From: Streptomyces sp. SID3343
GTDB taxonomy: Bacteria > Actinomycetota > Actinomycetes > Streptomycetales > Streptomycetaceae
Direction of reading: 5' to 3'
Assembly: GCF_009865215.1 (NCBI RefSeq)
Contig: NZ_WWJX01001166.1
Coordinates: 1-64,000 of the forward strand
DNA length: 64,000 nucleotides
Part shown: positions 17,763 through 27,565 of the stretch, piece by piece
How the letters are laid out: every line of letters starts with the position of its first letter
How positions within the stretch are numbered: position 1 is the stretch's first letter
The notes under the pieces: model-generated
The model's input: the letters and a program-made list of their open reading frames with translations, nothing else
Database searches by the model: none
What the model was told of the DNA's origin: nothing
Program-made: the position numbers and the translations under genes

Positions 17763-19073
17763 TCAGCTCTTTTGCTGCGAGACCGCCGACTCGGCTTCCT
17801 TCTGGAGCTGGTCGAGCACGTCCTTGGGCGACTGGCCGGAGACCGCGCTGCCGAGCTGTTCCTTGATCTTGGGCGAGATCACGTCCCACGCGACGTCGTT
17901 GAGGGGGTAGAACTTCGCCTTGGGCAGCAGGTCGATGTACGGCTTGAGACCCGCGTTGGCCGGGTTGGCCGTCATCTTGGCCATCACCGACTTGGTCACC
18001 GGCGGGAAGCTGTACTGCTCCTGGAACTTGAGCTGCTGGTCGGTGCTGAAGGCGTGGTCGAGGAACGCCTTGATCTGGTCCTTGTGACCGTTCTTCTTGA
18101 ACGCCATCATCCAGTCGCAGACACCGAGAGTGTCGGCCTGCGGACCGGTCTTGCCGGGGATCACGGCGGTGGCGTACTTGACGTTCGGGTAGTCCTTCTT
18201 CAGCGTGGCGATCATGGTGGGGTGGCTGTTCAGCATGCCGACGTTGCCACCGTAGAAGTCCGTGAAGACGTCCTTGCGGCTCTTGGTGCCGGGGTTCGAC
18301 TCGGTCAGGCCGGTCTTGACCAGGTTGTCGTTGACCCAGTTCAGCGCCTCGACGTTGGCCGGGCTGTTGACCGTGTACTTGTCGCCGGTCTTGTAGCCGC
18401 CGCCGTTGCCCAGCATCCAGTTCATGAACTCGCCCTGGGCCTCCTCCTTGCCCAGCGGCAACCCATAGGGCACCTTGACCCCGGCGTTCTTGAGTTTCTC
18501 GGAGAAGGACTTGACCTCGTCCCATGTCTTCGGCGGCTCGGTCAACCCGGCCTTGGCGAACAGGTCCGTGTTGTAGATCAACTGACGCGTGCTCGACGTG
18601 AAGGGAATGCCGTACTGCTTGCCCTTGACCGTCGCAGCCGGCGTGAACGAATCCACGAAGTCGGCCTTGGTCGCGGACGACATCACCTCGTCCACCGGGT
18701 AAAGCAGATCGTCGACGACCTTGTCCGCGTAACCGCCGGTCTGCAGCAGATCCGGCATGTCGTTGTTCTGGATCATGGTCGCGACCTGCTTGTCGATGTC
18801 ATCCCAGTTGATGACCTGCAGGTTCACCTTCACGCCGGGGACCTTGGCGTTGAAGCTCTGGATCACGCCGTCCCAGTACTTCTGCTGGCTGCCGTCGCCG
18901 CTGCCGTAGTCCGCGACGACCAGCTTGATCGTGCCGTCCTTGGGGGCGCCTGCCGGGGCGTCGGACGGGCTCGACGCCTTGTCGTCGTCCTTGTCGTCCG
19001 ACCCACCACACGCTGACAGAAGCAGTGCGGCCGACAGTCCTGTCGCCGCCAACGCCATCTGGTGCCGCTTCAT
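17763..19073 (-). CDS. Sugar-binding lipoprotein of the ABC importer
   Basis: 436-aa extracellular solute-binding protein, family 1. The signal peptide ends in the lipobox LSAC with Cys22 as the lipid anchor, followed by an acidic linker (GGSDDKDDDK). The mature part has the usual two-lobe organisation; DNTKL-type motifs are absent but KTWDEVKSFSEKLKN and PYGLPLGKEEAQGEFMNWML are typical. First gene of the importer operon. A 9-bp inverted repeat lies about 45 bp upstream of the start and may be the operator of the adjacent DeoR-type regulator. Confidence 0.93.
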   Translation of the reverse strand: MKRHQMALAATGLSAALLLSACGGSDDKDDDKASSPSDAPAGAPKDGTIKLVVADYGSGDGSQQKYWDGVIQSFNAKVPGVKVNLQVINWDDIDKQVATMIQNNDMPDLLQTGGYADKVVDDLLYPVDEVMSSATKADFVDSFTPAATVKGKQYGIPFTSSTRQLIYNTDLFAKAGLTEPPKTWDEVKSFSEKLKNAGVKVPYGLPLGKEEAQGEFMNWMLGNGGGYKTGDKYTVNSPANVEALNWVNDNLVKTGLTESNPGTKSRKDVFTDFYGGNVGMLNSHPTMIATLKKDYPNVKYATAVIPGKTGPQADTLGVCDWMMAFKKNGHKDQIKAFLDHAFSTDQQLKFQEQYSFPPVTKSVMAKMTANPANAGLKPYIDLLPKAKFYPLNDVAWDVISPKIKEQLGSAVSGQSPKDVLDQLQKEAESAVSQQKS

Positions 19074-19117
19074 CGCAGTACCGCCTTCATGCCTTCAGGA
19101 AATCAGGACCGTTCGGC

Positions 19118-19140
19118 GGGGTTTTGGCACGCAAAACCCC
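19118..19140 (-). promoter_or_regulatory. Perfect inverted repeat upstream of the sugar-binding protein gene
   Basis: GGGGTTTTG-gcacg-CAAAACCCC, 9-bp arms and 5-bp spacer, 45 bp before the start codon. It could be an operator of the importer or an mRNA hairpin. It does not match the DasR consensus. The rest of 19141-19418 shows no gene. Confidence 0.55.
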
Positions 19141-19418
19141 ATGCACATGCTTGCGTGAATCTGTTCGTAACCCGGGGTTCAAGCAACCTATTGAGCAACA
19201 CCGAGCATTTTGCGGACTCGCGGTGGAGGCAGTCAACACCCCGTCGAGAGAAAGGTCTACACCAATTTCGGGAATCGGAGGAGGGGTGGACCAAGTTTGC
19301 GGAGCAATTCGTTACCCATGCCGACGGGCACACAAAGGAACCGACGCCGAGGACGCCGGTTCGATACCGAATTCAATCTGTCGAGTTGGTTGGAGTTCGG
19401 GCTCGCCCCGGGATTTCC

Positions 19419-19450
19419 GCAGGCCATGCGACACGTGTCGAATGGCCTGC
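19419..19450 (-). terminator. 32-bp near-perfect palindrome after the deoR-type gene
   Basis: Arms 19419-19434 and 19435-19450 pair over 16 bp with one mismatch, centred on ACACGTGT. It lies 27 bp beyond the stop codon of the DeoR-type regulator gene, so it most likely ends that transcript. Confidence 0.65.
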
Positions 19451-19476
19451 GCGCTACCCGCCCGGCCCTTTCGCGC

Positions 19477-20268
19477 TCAGACGCGAATGACCCGAACGCC
19501 GGCCTCGGCGAACGCCGACGTGGTCTCCTCGGGCGCCGCGGTGTCGGTCACCAGCACGCCGACCCGGTCCAGTGGGCAGATCCGGGCGAAGGCGCGCCGG
19601 CCCAGCTTGGACGAGTCGGCGGCGACCACCACCCGGGTCGCCCCGGCCGCCATCAACTGGTTGATGCTCGCCTCGCCCTCGTGGTGGGCGCTCGCCCCGT
19701 GCTCGACGTCGATCGCGTCCACCCCCAGGATCGCCACGTCCAGGGCCACCTCGTGCAGGATGCCGGTGGCGAGCGGGCCGATCAGCTCATAGGACTGCGG
19801 GCGGGCCACACCACCGGTCACCACGATCTTCACGTGCCGTCGAACAGCCAGTTCACCGGCGATGTTGAGGGCGTTGGTGACGATGGTGAACGCCTGCGCG
19901 GACGAGTCGCCCTCGGTGTGCAGGTCGGCCCTGGCGACCAGGGCGCGGGCCACCTCGGTCATCGTCGTGCCGCCGTTGATGCCGACCGTCTCACCCGGTT
20001 TGACCAGCGCCGCGACCGCGTGCGCGATGCGCTGCTTCTCGGACGCGTGCCGGGCCGTCTTGTAGCGCAACGGCAGGTCGTAGGACACCGCGTGCGCGAC
20101 CGCGCCGCCCCGGGTCCGGGTCAGCATCTGCTGCTGGGCGAGCTGGTCGAGGTCGCGGCGGATCGTCGCCGGCGAGACGTCCAGCTCGGCGGCCACGTCC
20201 TCGACTTCGAGCCGGCCGTGCTTGGCCAGTAGTTCGAGAAGCGCGCCCCACCGCTCGTAACGGCTCAC
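19477..20268 (-). CDS. DeoR-family transcriptional regulator
   Basis: 263-aa sugar-responsive repressor: N-terminal helix-turn-helix (RLEVEDVAAELDVSPATIRRDLDQL, residues ~18-42) and a C-terminal DeoR sensor domain (GINGGTTMTEVARAL, FTIVTNALNIAGELA, ILGVDAIDVEHGAS, VVVAADSSKLGRRAFARI). The sensor normally binds a sugar phosphate. GTG at 20268 follows GGAGGT, and this start removes 40 unrelated residues. It sits between the importer operon and the divergent kinase-nagA operon, so it probably controls both. Control of a GlcNAc locus by DeoR and not only by DasR/ROK proteins is noteworthy. Confidence 0.9.
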   Translation of the reverse strand: MSRYERWGALLELLAKHGRLEVEDVAAELDVSPATIRRDLDQLAQQQMLTRTRGGAVAHAVSYDLPLRYKTARHASEKQRIAHAVAALVKPGETVGINGGTTMTEVARALVARADLHTEGDSSAQAFTIVTNALNIAGELAVRRHVKIVVTGGVARPQSYELIGPLATGILHEVALDVAILGVDAIDVEHGASAHHEGEASINQLMAAGATRVVVAADSSKLGRRAFARICPLDRVGVLVTDTAAPEETTSAFAEAGVRVIRV

Positions 20269-20502
20269 CCGTGACCTCCAGCCATGTCCGACAGTCGTGT
20301 CGGCTTCTTGTCGGACCGTGCGAAACATCCTCCCGGGCGTCCCCGATGAGGCACGCGCCGGGGCGGCAGTAACGCCGCGCTTACTCAACGATGCTGTTGC
20401 GTGTTCATGTTTTCAACTGCTATCCAATGAGCACAAACGCGCAAACACAACACCGGCTCCGCGGCTCCCGGAGTCCATCCATCTACCAGACTTGAGACGC
20501 CG

Positions 20503-21468
20503 ATGCCGCACGTGAACACCTCGCCGTCCGATCTGTCCGGCGCGGACTGCGTCGTCGCCCTCGACGTGGGCGGAACCGACATGAAGGGCGGTGTGGTCGA
20601 CCCGGCCGGGCGCCTGGTGTACTCCGAACGACGCTCCACCGGCCGTACCAAGGGCCCGAACGCGGTCGTGAGCGGCATCGTCGACTTCGCCGCCGAACTG
20701 CGCGACCGCGCGGTCGAGCTGGGCGGCGTGCCGCGCGCCGCCGGAGTCGCGGTACCGGGGATCGTGGACGACGTGGCGGGTCTGGCGGTGTGGTCGGCCA
20801 GCATCCAGTGGCGCGAGGTCCCGTTGCGCGCCCTGGTGACCGACCGGCTCGACCTGCCGGCGGCGCTCAGCCACGACGTGCGCACCGGCGCGCTCGCCGA
20901 GGGCCGGCTCGGCGCCGGGCACGACTGCGACAACTTCCTGTTCGTGGCGATCGGCACCGGCCTCGCGTCGGTTCTCGTCCTGAACGGCCGACCCTACCCG
21001 GGTGCGCACGGGCAGGCCGGCGAGATCGGCCACATCACCGTGCGCCCGGGCGTCGGCAAGTGCACGTGTGGCGCGGTGGGCTGTCTGGAGGCACACTTTT
21101 CCGGTCCGGCGATCGCGCACGCGTTCGCCGACGCGGCGCCCGGCGACGATCCGCCGCTGAGCGCGGCCGAGGTGGTCGCGCGGGTCGCGGCCGGGGATCG
21201 GGTCGCCGCCGGGGTGTGGGGCAAGGGCGTATCGGCCTTCGCGGACGGTCTGTTGACCGGCCTCGCGCTGTACGATCCGCGGCTGCTCGTGATCGGTGGC
21301 GGGCTCTCGCTCGCGGGCGAGCAGTTGTTCAATCCACTGCGTACGCTGCTCGCCGAGCGTGCGGTGGTCGAGCATGTGCCGCCGGTCGTGACGGCGGCAC
21401 TCGGAGACGAGGCCGGCTGTCGTGGCGCCGGTCTGATCGCGTGGGACGCCTTGGAGGTGCACGGGTGA
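20503..21468 (+). CDS. ROK-family sugar kinase, probable N-acetylglucosamine kinase
   Basis: 321-aa cytosolic kinase. It has the ATP-binding ALDVGGTDMKGGVV start, the AVPGIVDD sugar-site segment, GTGLASVLVLNG, the GHITV ROK signature and the zinc motif CTCGAVGCLE. The coupled nagA gene downstream (4-bp overlap) means the product should be GlcNAc-6-phosphate, so GlcNAc kinase is favoured over glucokinase. Transcribed divergently from the DeoR gene. Short CAAAC/TTGCGTG words lie between the two genes; I cannot define an operator there with confidence. Confidence 0.88.
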   Translation: MPHVNTSPSDLSGADCVVALDVGGTDMKGGVVDPAGRLVYSERRSTGRTKGPNAVVSGIVDFAAELRDRAVELGGVPRAAGVAVPGIVDDVAGLAVWSASIQWREVPLRALVTDRLDLPAALSHDVRTGALAEGRLGAGHDCDNFLFVAIGTGLASVLVLNGRPYPGAHGQAGEIGHITVRPGVGKCTCGAVGCLEAHFSGPAIAHAFADAAPGDDPPLSAAEVVARVAAGDRVAAGVWGKGVSAFADGLLTGLALYDPRLLVIGGGLSLAGEQLFNPLRTLLAERAVVEHVPPVVTAALGDEAGCRGAGLIAWDALEVHG

Positions 21469-22607
21469 CGGTGCTCGGCAATGCGCGCGTGGTACTGCCC
21501 TCGGGGGTGGTCGAAGGCGCCTCGGTACGCGTCGTGGACGATCGGATCGCCTTTGCGGGCCCGGGAATCGACGATCCGTCGGATCGGCTGATCGATGTCG
21601 GGGGCGGCTGGATCGTGCCCGGTTTCGTGGACATGCACGTACACGGTGGCGGGGGTGGTTCGTACACCTCCGGCGACGCCGAAGAGGCGTTGCGGGTGGC
21701 CGAATTCCATCGGTCGCACGGCACCACGACCACCATCGCAAGTCTGGTCACCGCCTCGCCGGTCGAACTGCTGCGGACGGTAAGGGAGTTGGCCCCATTG
21801 GTGCACGAAGGCCGGTTGGCCGGGCTGCATCTGGAGGGTCCGTACCTGAGCAAGGTCCGGTGTGGTGCGCACGATCCCACCCAACTGCGCTCGCCCGACC
21901 GCGACGAGGTTTCGGCGCTTCTCAAGGCCGCCGCCGGCGCGATCCGCATGGTCACGCTCGCGCCCGAACTGCCGGGTGGTATCGAGTTGGTGCGCCGATT
22001 GGCCGACGAGGGCGTGATCGCGGCCGTCGGGCACACCGACGGTACGCATCGCGAGACGCGCGCCGCGCTCGCCGCGGGGGCGAGCGTGGCGACCCACCTG
22101 TTCAACGCGATGCGCAGCGTGCATCACCGCGAGCCGGGACCGGTCACCGCGCTGCTTCAGGACAGCGACGCGGTGGTCGAACTGATCAACGACGGCGTCC
22201 ACCTGCACCCGAGCGTGGTCAATCTGGCCTACGCGAGCGCGGGCCCGGACCGGGTCGCGTTCATCACCGACGCGATGGGCGCGGCGGGCATGCCGGACGG
22301 CGTGTATCCGCTGGGCGTGATGACCGTGGACGTGGTCGACGGCGTGGCCCGGCTCACCGGCGGCGAGTCGATCGCGGGCAGCACGCTGACCCTGGACCGC
22401 GCGCTGCGCAACGGCGTGGCCGGCGGCCTCCCGATCGCCGACGTGGCCCGCTCCCTGTCCGCGACTCCCGCACGGGCATTGGGGATTGCCGACGAGCTCG
22501 GCACCCTGGAGGCGGGCAAGCGAGCCGACCTGGTGGTGTTGGACGACGCGCTGGAGGTGCGCGCGGTCCTAGCCGCAGGCGTGTGGGTGGACGCCCGCCG
22601 ACCCTGA
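21465..22607 (+). CDS. nagA: N-acetylglucosamine-6-phosphate deacetylase
   Basis: Removes acetate from GlcNAc-6-phosphate to give glucosamine-6-phosphate, the committed step of GlcNAc use. 380 aa, amidohydrolase fold. Visible metal and substrate residues: HVHGGG (HxH) near residue 57, HLEGPYLS with the metal Glu, GHTDGT and HLFNAM histidines, and TDAMGAAG with the catalytic Asp. GTG start overlaps the kinase stop codon. No nagB (deaminase) is nearby. Confidence 0.95.
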   Translation: MTVLGNARVVLPSGVVEGASVRVVDDRIAFAGPGIDDPSDRLIDVGGGWIVPGFVDMHVHGGGGGSYTSGDAEEALRVAEFHRSHGTTTTIASLVTASPVELLRTVRELAPLVHEGRLAGLHLEGPYLSKVRCGAHDPTQLRSPDRDEVSALLKAAAGAIRMVTLAPELPGGIELVRRLADEGVIAAVGHTDGTHRETRAALAAGASVATHLFNAMRSVHHREPGPVTALLQDSDAVVELINDGVHLHPSVVNLAYASAGPDRVAFITDAMGAAGMPDGVYPLGVMTVDVVDGVARLTGGESIAGSTLTLDRALRNGVAGGLPIADVARSLSATPARALGIADELGTLEAGKRADLVVLDDALEVRAVLAAGVWVDARRP

Positions 22608-22620
22608 TCCGCGCACGGAC

Positions 22621-22702
22621 GATCTTGGAGTTGTGGGCGGGTATCGGCGCCCCGGGTCTCGGCCCGGGTCTCGGCCCGGGTGTCCCCCGCGACTCCAAGA
22701 TC
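22621..22702. terminator. Long bidirectional hairpin between nagA and ADP-ribosylglycohydrolase gene
   Basis: Arms GATCTTGGAGT (22621-22631) and ACTCCAAGATC (22692-22702) pair perfectly over 11 bp; the loop contains a twofold repeat of gggtctcggccc. It serves two convergent genes. Confidence 0.75.
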
Positions 22703-22722
22703 TTCTGTGTGTGGTGGGTCGT

Positions 22723-23826
22723 TCAGGTGGGTGGGTAGCGTCTGGTCCAGGTGGTGGCGCCGGCTTCCGGGCCGTGCAGCGCGGTGCCCTGGGTCATCTC
22801 CATGGCGAAGTCGTCGGCCAACTCCAGGATCGCGCCCCGGCCTTCGAGTTCGGCGACCAGGTCGGCGGGCAGCACCGTGTCGCCGTGCATCGCGCCGAGC
22901 AGGTTGCCACAGATCGACCCGGTCGAGTCGCTGTCGCCGCCGTGGTTGACCGCGAGCAACAGGCCCGTGCGCATGTCGGGTGCCACGAGCGCGCAGTACA
23001 GGCCGATCGACAGCGCCTCCTCGGCCGTCCACCCCTGACCGAGCGCCTCGACGCGCTCCGCCGAGGGGACGCCGGCGCGGACCGCGCCCAGGGCCGCCTC
23101 GATCGCCCGCGCGGTCTCGAGGTGCTCCGGTCGAGAGCGCACCAGTTCGAGAGCCAACCGGATGCCCTCCTCCAACGGCGCGCCCTGCATGACCGCGTGC
23201 ACGATCACCGCGAACGCCCCCGCCGAGAGGTAGCCCGTGGGGTGACCGTGCGTCAGTACGGCGCATTCCACCGCGAGTTGGAAGACCAGTTCGGGCCGCC
23301 AGCCGACGAGCAGCCCGAACGGGGCCGAGCGCATCACCGCGCCGCAGCCCTTGGAGTCGGGGTTCTTGGGCGCCTCCAGGGTGCCCATCACCGTTTCGTC
23401 CTCCAGGCCGCGCAGGCACGCCGAGCCCGGTGCGCGCGAGCTGTACAGCCACTCCTCGCGGACCAGCCAGCCCTCGTCCTTGCGCTCGTCGGGGCCCCAC
23501 TCGCTCTGGGTGGCCTTCCAGCGCAGGTACGCGCCGTGCAGGTCGGTCGGCGGATGCCACGCGCCGGTGTCACGGCGCACGTGCGCGCGGATCAGCCCTT
23601 CGACGGTGAACAGTGTCATCTGCGTGTCGTCGGTGATCGCGCCGTGCCGGTGATACGCCGTCACATAACCGGCCACACCGGCGGATCCGTGCTGCTCGCG
23701 GATCTCCGCGAGGCTGAGGAACTCGATGCCGGCGCCGAGCGCGTCGCCGATCGCGCCGCCGACGAGACATCCCCTTACGCGGGCCCGAAAATCCTGTAGC
23801 CGGTCCCTGGACCAGAGTGCGGCCAT
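22723..23826 (-). CDS. ADP-ribosylglycohydrolase family protein
   Basis: 367-aa enzyme of the DraG/ARH fold that removes ADP-ribose from proteins or small molecules using two metal ions. Metal-binding segments are seen as GAIGDALGAGIEFLS, ITDDTQMTLF near the N terminus and NHGGDSDSTGSICGNLLGA near the C terminus. ATG at 23826. Monocistronic as far as I can see, between two hairpins. The target is unknown; no ADP-ribosyltransferase is in the window. Confidence 0.9.
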   Translation of the reverse strand: MAALWSRDRLQDFRARVRGCLVGGAIGDALGAGIEFLSLAEIREQHGSAGVAGYVTAYHRHGAITDDTQMTLFTVEGLIRAHVRRDTGAWHPPTDLHGAYLRWKATQSEWGPDERKDEGWLVREEWLYSSRAPGSACLRGLEDETVMGTLEAPKNPDSKGCGAVMRSAPFGLLVGWRPELVFQLAVECAVLTHGHPTGYLSAGAFAVIVHAVMQGAPLEEGIRLALELVRSRPEHLETARAIEAALGAVRAGVPSAERVEALGQGWTAEEALSIGLYCALVAPDMRTGLLLAVNHGGDSDSTGSICGNLLGAMHGDTVLPADLVAELEGRGAILELADDFAMEMTQGTALHGPEAGATTWTRRYPPT

Positions 23827-23941
23827 GTGTGTGCTCCCCTCCCCCGTCACCCCGACGCAGCGTACCGGCGCGGGGTTGTCGGAGGGTCGCACACTCGTCC
23901 TATTCGACACGTCGGGCGGGTGCGGGAACTTCGCGCCCGCG

Positions 23942-23983
23942 CCGAAGGGGCCGATCCGCGTGCACGTGGATCGGCCCCTTCGG
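23942..23983 (-). terminator. Terminator of fbiC
   Basis: Perfect 16-bp stem: arms 23942-23957 and 23968-23983, located 47 bp beyond the fbiC stop codon. Confidence 0.8.
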
Positions 23984-24029
23984 CGGGCGCCTTGCGCGGA
24001 GCTTCGGTCGGTCGGATTCGCGCAGGGCC

Positions 24030-26627
24030 TCAGTTGGTCAGGATCGGGAGCATGATCCGTTCGACCTCGGCGTCGTGCCGGCGGGCCACCGCCTGACGCT
24101 CGGGGCTCACCTCGCCGTAGGTGGTGGTGCGTTGGCGGGCGTGCCGGCCCAGCGACGCGGCCATCGCCTCCAGTTCGGCGATCGACTTCTTCGAGCCGTT
24201 GTCGGCGCCGGCCATCCGCGAGATGGTCTCCTCCATGAGCGTGCCGCCCATGTCGTTCGCGCCGCCTTCGAGCATCATGTTGGTGCCCTCGACGCCGAGC
24301 TTGACCCAGCTCGTCTGGATGTTGTCGATCTTGCCGTGCAGCAGGATGCGCGCCATCGCGTGCACGGCCCGGTTGTCGCGCAGCGTCGGACCGGGGCGGG
24401 CGATGCCGGCGAGGTAGACCGGCGCGTTGGTGTGCACGAAGGGCAGCGTCACGAACTCGGTGAAGCCGCCCGTGCGGTCCTGGATCTGCCCGAGCAGCCT
24501 CAGGTGCGCGAGCCAGTGCGACGGCGTGTCCACGTGGCCGTACATCATCGTGGACGAACTGCGGATGCCCAGCTCGTGCGCGGTGGAGACCACCTCGACC
24601 CAGGTCGCGGCGGGCAGCTTGCCCTTGGTCAGGATCCACCGCACGTCGTCGTCGAGGATCTCGGCGGCGGTGCCGGGGATGGTGTCGAGCCCGGCCTCCT
24701 TGGCCGCGATCAGCCAGTCGCGGATCGACATTCCGGTGCGGGTCGCGCCGTTGACGACCTCCATCGGCGAGAACGCGTGCACATGCATGTCCGGGACACG
24801 CTTCTTGACCTCGCGGGCGATGTCGAAGTAGGCGGTGCCCGGCAGGTCGGGGTGGATGCCGCCCTGCATGCAGACCTCGGTCGCGCCGACCGCCCACGCC
24901 TGTTCGGCGCGCTCGCCGACCTGGTCGAGCGAGAGCGTGTACGCGTCGGCGTCGGTGCGGCGTTGCGCGAACGCGCAGAACCGGCAGCCGGTGTAGCAGA
25001 CGTTGGTGAAGTTGATGTTGCGGTTGACGATGTAGGTGATCTCGTCGCCGTTGACGTCGCGGCGCAAGTCGTCGGCGATGCGGGCCAGTTCGTCCATCGC
25101 CGGGCCGTCGCAGTGGAACAGCGCGAGCGCCTGCGCGTCGGTGAGCTTCGTCGGGTCGGCCGCGGCCCGGACTAGCGCCGCCTTGACCTCCGAGTCGAGC
25201 CGCACCACCGACCCGGTCGCGCTGTCGGCGACCTGCTCGCGCAGCGACTCCCAGTCGCCGTACACGTTGTCGAAGTCGTCACGACGGTCGTTGGTACGGC
25301 CGGTCGTGTCGATCGTCACGTGCAGGTCGGTCCGGCCGGAGGCGGCCGCGAAGATGTCCTCGGGCTCCTGCCACGGCAGACCCTCGGGGCACTTGCCCTC
25401 GATCGCCAGGCCCGTCTCGGGGTCGGACAGCGCGCGCACGTGCGGCAGGACGCGCGGGTCGATCCACGGCTCGCCGCGGTGGATGATCTCGGGATACACG
25501 GTGAGCCGCTCGCGCAGCGTGTAACCGGCCTCGGCGGTGCGCGCCGCGAGGTCGTCGATCTGCGGCCAGGCCAACTCCGGGTTGACGTGGTCGGGGGTCA
25601 GCGGCGAGACGCCGCCCCAGTCGTCGATGCCGGCCCGGATCATCAGCGCGTACTCGTCGCCGATCAGGTTCGGCGGGGCCTGGACCCGGGCCTTGGGCCC
25701 GAGCACGATCCGGGTGACCGCGATCGCGGCGGCGAGTTCGACGAGGTCGGCGTCCTGGACGGCCCGCATCGCGGTGTCCGGCTTGGCGCGGAAGTTCTGG
25801 ACGATGACTTCCTGGATCGAGCTGTACTGCCGGGCGATCCTGCGCATCGCGAAGATCGACTCGGCCCGCTCGGTCATGTCCTCGCCGATGCCGATCAGGA
25901 TGCCGGTGGTGAACGGGACGTTGGAGCGCCCGGCGTCCTCGAGCACCCGCAGGCGCACGGCCGGGTCCTTGTCCGGAGAGCCGTGGTGCGGGCCGCCGGG
26001 CTCGGACCACAACCGGGTCGCGGTGGTCTCCAGCATCATCCCCATCGACGCGCTGACCGGCTTGAGCCGCTGGAAGTCGGTCCAGGACAACACCCCGGGA
26101 TTGAGGTGCGGCAGCAGGCCGGTCTCCTCCAGCACCCGGATCGACATCGCGCGGACGTAGGAGAGCGTGTCGTCGTAGCCGTGCGCGTCGAGCCACTCAC
26201 GGGCCTCGGGCCAGCGGTCCTCGGGCCGGTCGCCGAGCGTGAACAGGGCTTCCTTGCAGCCGAGCGCGGCCCCGTCGCGGGCGATCTTCAGCACCTCGTC
26301 GGGGCTGAGGAACATTCCGTGTCCGTCGCGCTTGAGCTTGCCGGGGACGGTCACGAAGGTGCAGTAGTGACACTTGTCCCGACACAGCCGGGTCAAGGGG
26401 ATGAACACCTTTCGGCTGTAGGTGATCACACCCGGCCGGTCGACCGCGTCGAGCCCGGCGTCGCGCACCCGGCCGGCCGACGCGCACAGGTCGTCCAGGT
26501 CCGCGCCTCGCGCGTGCAGCAGGACCGACGCTTCCGAGACGTCGAGCATGACCCCGTCTCGCGCTCGGCGCAGCGCACGCCGCATCGAACTCTCGGTTGG
26601 TCGTCCCTCGTTCGGGATCGTGGCCAT
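24030..26627 (-). CDS. fbiC: FbiC, 7,8-didemethyl-8-hydroxy-5-deazariboflavin synthase (CofG-CofH fusion)
   Basis: Makes the deazaflavin chromophore of coenzyme F420 from a pyrimidine intermediate and tyrosine, using two radical-SAM halves. The 865-aa protein has both [4Fe-4S] motifs: CRDKCHYC in the N-terminal CofG half and CYTGCRFC in the C-terminal CofH half, as in other actinobacterial fusions. ATG at 26627 ([10 protein letters not shown]) follows GAGGTG; the longer frame is unrelated. F420 made here can serve the LLM-type oxidoreductase at 37432-38376. Confidence 0.97.
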   Translation of the reverse strand: MATIPNEGRPTESSMRRALRRARDGVMLDVSEASVLLHARGADLDDLCASAGRVRDAGLDAVDRPGVITYSRKVFIPLTRLCRDKCHYCTFVTVPGKLKRDGHGMFLSPDEVLKIARDGAALGCKEALFTLGDRPEDRWPEAREWLDAHGYDDTLSYVRAMSIRVLEETGLLPHLNPGVLSWTDFQRLKPVSASMGMMLETTATRLWSEPGGPHHGSPDKDPAVRLRVLEDAGRSNVPFTTGILIGIGEDMTERAESIFAMRRIARQYSSIQEVIVQNFRAKPDTAMRAVQDADLVELAAAIAVTRIVLGPKARVQAPPNLIGDEYALMIRAGIDDWGGVSPLTPDHVNPELAWPQIDDLAARTAEAGYTLRERLTVYPEIIHRGEPWIDPRVLPHVRALSDPETGLAIEGKCPEGLPWQEPEDIFAAASGRTDLHVTIDTTGRTNDRRDDFDNVYGDWESLREQVADSATGSVVRLDSEVKAALVRAAADPTKLTDAQALALFHCDGPAMDELARIADDLRRDVNGDEITYIVNRNINFTNVCYTGCRFCAFAQRRTDADAYTLSLDQVGERAEQAWAVGATEVCMQGGIHPDLPGTAYFDIAREVKKRVPDMHVHAFSPMEVVNGATRTGMSIRDWLIAAKEAGLDTIPGTAAEILDDDVRWILTKGKLPAATWVEVVSTAHELGIRSSSTMMYGHVDTPSHWLAHLRLLGQIQDRTGGFTEFVTLPFVHTNAPVYLAGIARPGPTLRDNRAVHAMARILLHGKIDNIQTSWVKLGVEGTNMMLEGGANDMGGTLMEETISRMAGADNGSKKSIAELEAMAASLGRHARQRTTTYGEVSPERQAVARRHDAEVERIMLPILTN

Positions 26628-26829
26628 GCGACACCTCGCTGTCGTCGCTGTTGCTCGGGCTGTACCGGCAGGCCGACCGCGACTTGTACGCTCCGACCGA
26701 CCGACAAACGGGAGCCGACGCGACGTCGCCCCCCGAACAGACCAAGGGTAGGCGTGCGCGCGCGAGGCCATTACGACTCGTGTCGCACGTCACGTGCGCC
26801 CGCGCACGGGTCGCGGGGGCCCGTCCCGA

Positions 26830-27249
26830 TCAGGGCAACGAACCGGTTACCCGCGCCAACGGCTGTCCGGTGACCTTCGCGATGGCCTCGAAGTCGTTGT
26901 CGTCGTGCAGCAAGGCCAGGCGGTGCCGTTCGGCCGTGGCGGCGATGATCAAATCGCTCGGCCCCGGGGCACGATGGCCCCCGGTGTGCGTCAGCTTCCG
27001 TTGCACCGCTCGGGCTCGTCGGATGTCGCGCTCGTCGGTTTCGTAGGGCAGGTAGAGGTTGCCCAGCCAATCGTCGAGGTGAGCCGCCTCGCCCGAGTTG
27101 CGAGCACTGCGCAGGATTTCCAGCTCTGTGATCGGGCAGACCCCGACGAGCCCCGCCTCGACCGAGGCATGCCAGGGCAGGACCAAAGCGGTGTCCCGCA
27201 ACAACCGCCGGACGGCGCTTGTGTCGATGAGGTAGTCGGCGACGATCAA
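26830..27249 (-). CDS. VapC-type PIN-domain ribonuclease toxin
   Basis: 139-aa PIN-domain RNase, the toxin half of a VapBC pair. The four acidic active-site residues are visible: Asp9 (YLIDTS), Glu42 (PITELE), Asp99 (PSDLIIAA) and Asp117 (HDDNDF). The start appears to be TTG overlapping the antitoxin stop codon by 4 bp (TTGA), which would keep toxin below antitoxin output; no ATG or GTG is available before the conserved Asp9. Target RNA unknown. Confidence 0.88.
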   Translation of the reverse strand: MIVADYLIDTSAVRRLLRDTALVLPWHASVEAGLVGVCPITELEILRSARNSGEAAHLDDWLGNLYLPYETDERDIRRARAVQRKLTHTGGHRAPGPSDLIIAATAERHRLALLHDDNDFEAIAKVTGQPLARVTGSLP

Positions 27250-27461
27250 CTGCGGTACTTCCGCTTGTCGCTCAAGAATTCGAGATCGATCCCGCCTTCT
27301 GCGGCGGACCTCTGCATCTCGGCCATCGCCTGCCGGCGACGGCGGCGCTGTGCAACCTCGCGGAGCGCCGTGTTCACCGTGTCCTTCTTGGTCTTCGTCC
27401 CGAGCAGCGCCATGGCCTCGGCCAGCGCTTCATCGTCTATGTCGATCACGGTGTTGCTCAT
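27246..27461 (-). CDS. VapB-type antitoxin
   Basis: 71-aa antitoxin: an N-terminal ribbon-helix-helix-like DNA-binding part ([21 protein letters not shown]) and a basic, then acidic C-terminal tail that should wrap the toxin. ATG follows a strong GGAGG. Coupled to vapC by a 4-bp overlap and preceded by a palindrome for autoregulation. Confidence 0.87.
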   Translation of the reverse strand: MSNTVIDIDDEALAEAMALLGTKTKKDTVNTALREVAQRRRRRQAMAEMQRSAAEGGIDLEFLSDKRKYRS

Positions 27462-27470
27462 ATATGCCTC

Positions 27471-27489
27471 CTGTATGTGTCTCATACAG
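27471..27489 (-). promoter_or_regulatory. VapBC operator palindrome
   Basis: CTGTATG-tgtct-CATACAG, perfect 7-bp arms, starting 10 bp upstream of the antitoxin start codon and touching a TATTCT hexamer on the minus strand (a possible -10 box). Expected site of VapB/VapBC autorepression. Confidence 0.75.
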
Positions 27490-27565
27490 AATAGGTGGAA
27501 AACGGGCGATCCGCTCCGGACCCGCGACAGATCCACCCGAACGAGAGCGGCGTGAGCGGGGGCGC

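Noticed and set aside
19340-19380. tRNA-like T-loop word (ggttcgatacc)
   Set aside because: No matching acceptor stem, D-arm or anticodon arm can be formed around it.
19074-20502. DasR (dre) operator in the GlcNAc locus
   Set aside because: No 16-bp palindrome of the ACTGGTCTAGACCACT type is visible by eye in the intergenic parts; a matrix scan would be needed to exclude weak sites.
20994-22208. A 404-codon minus-strand frame antisense to the ROK kinase and nagA genes
   Set aside because: Composition is that of a GC-rich shadow, and the plus strand holds two full conserved enzymes with catalytic motifs.
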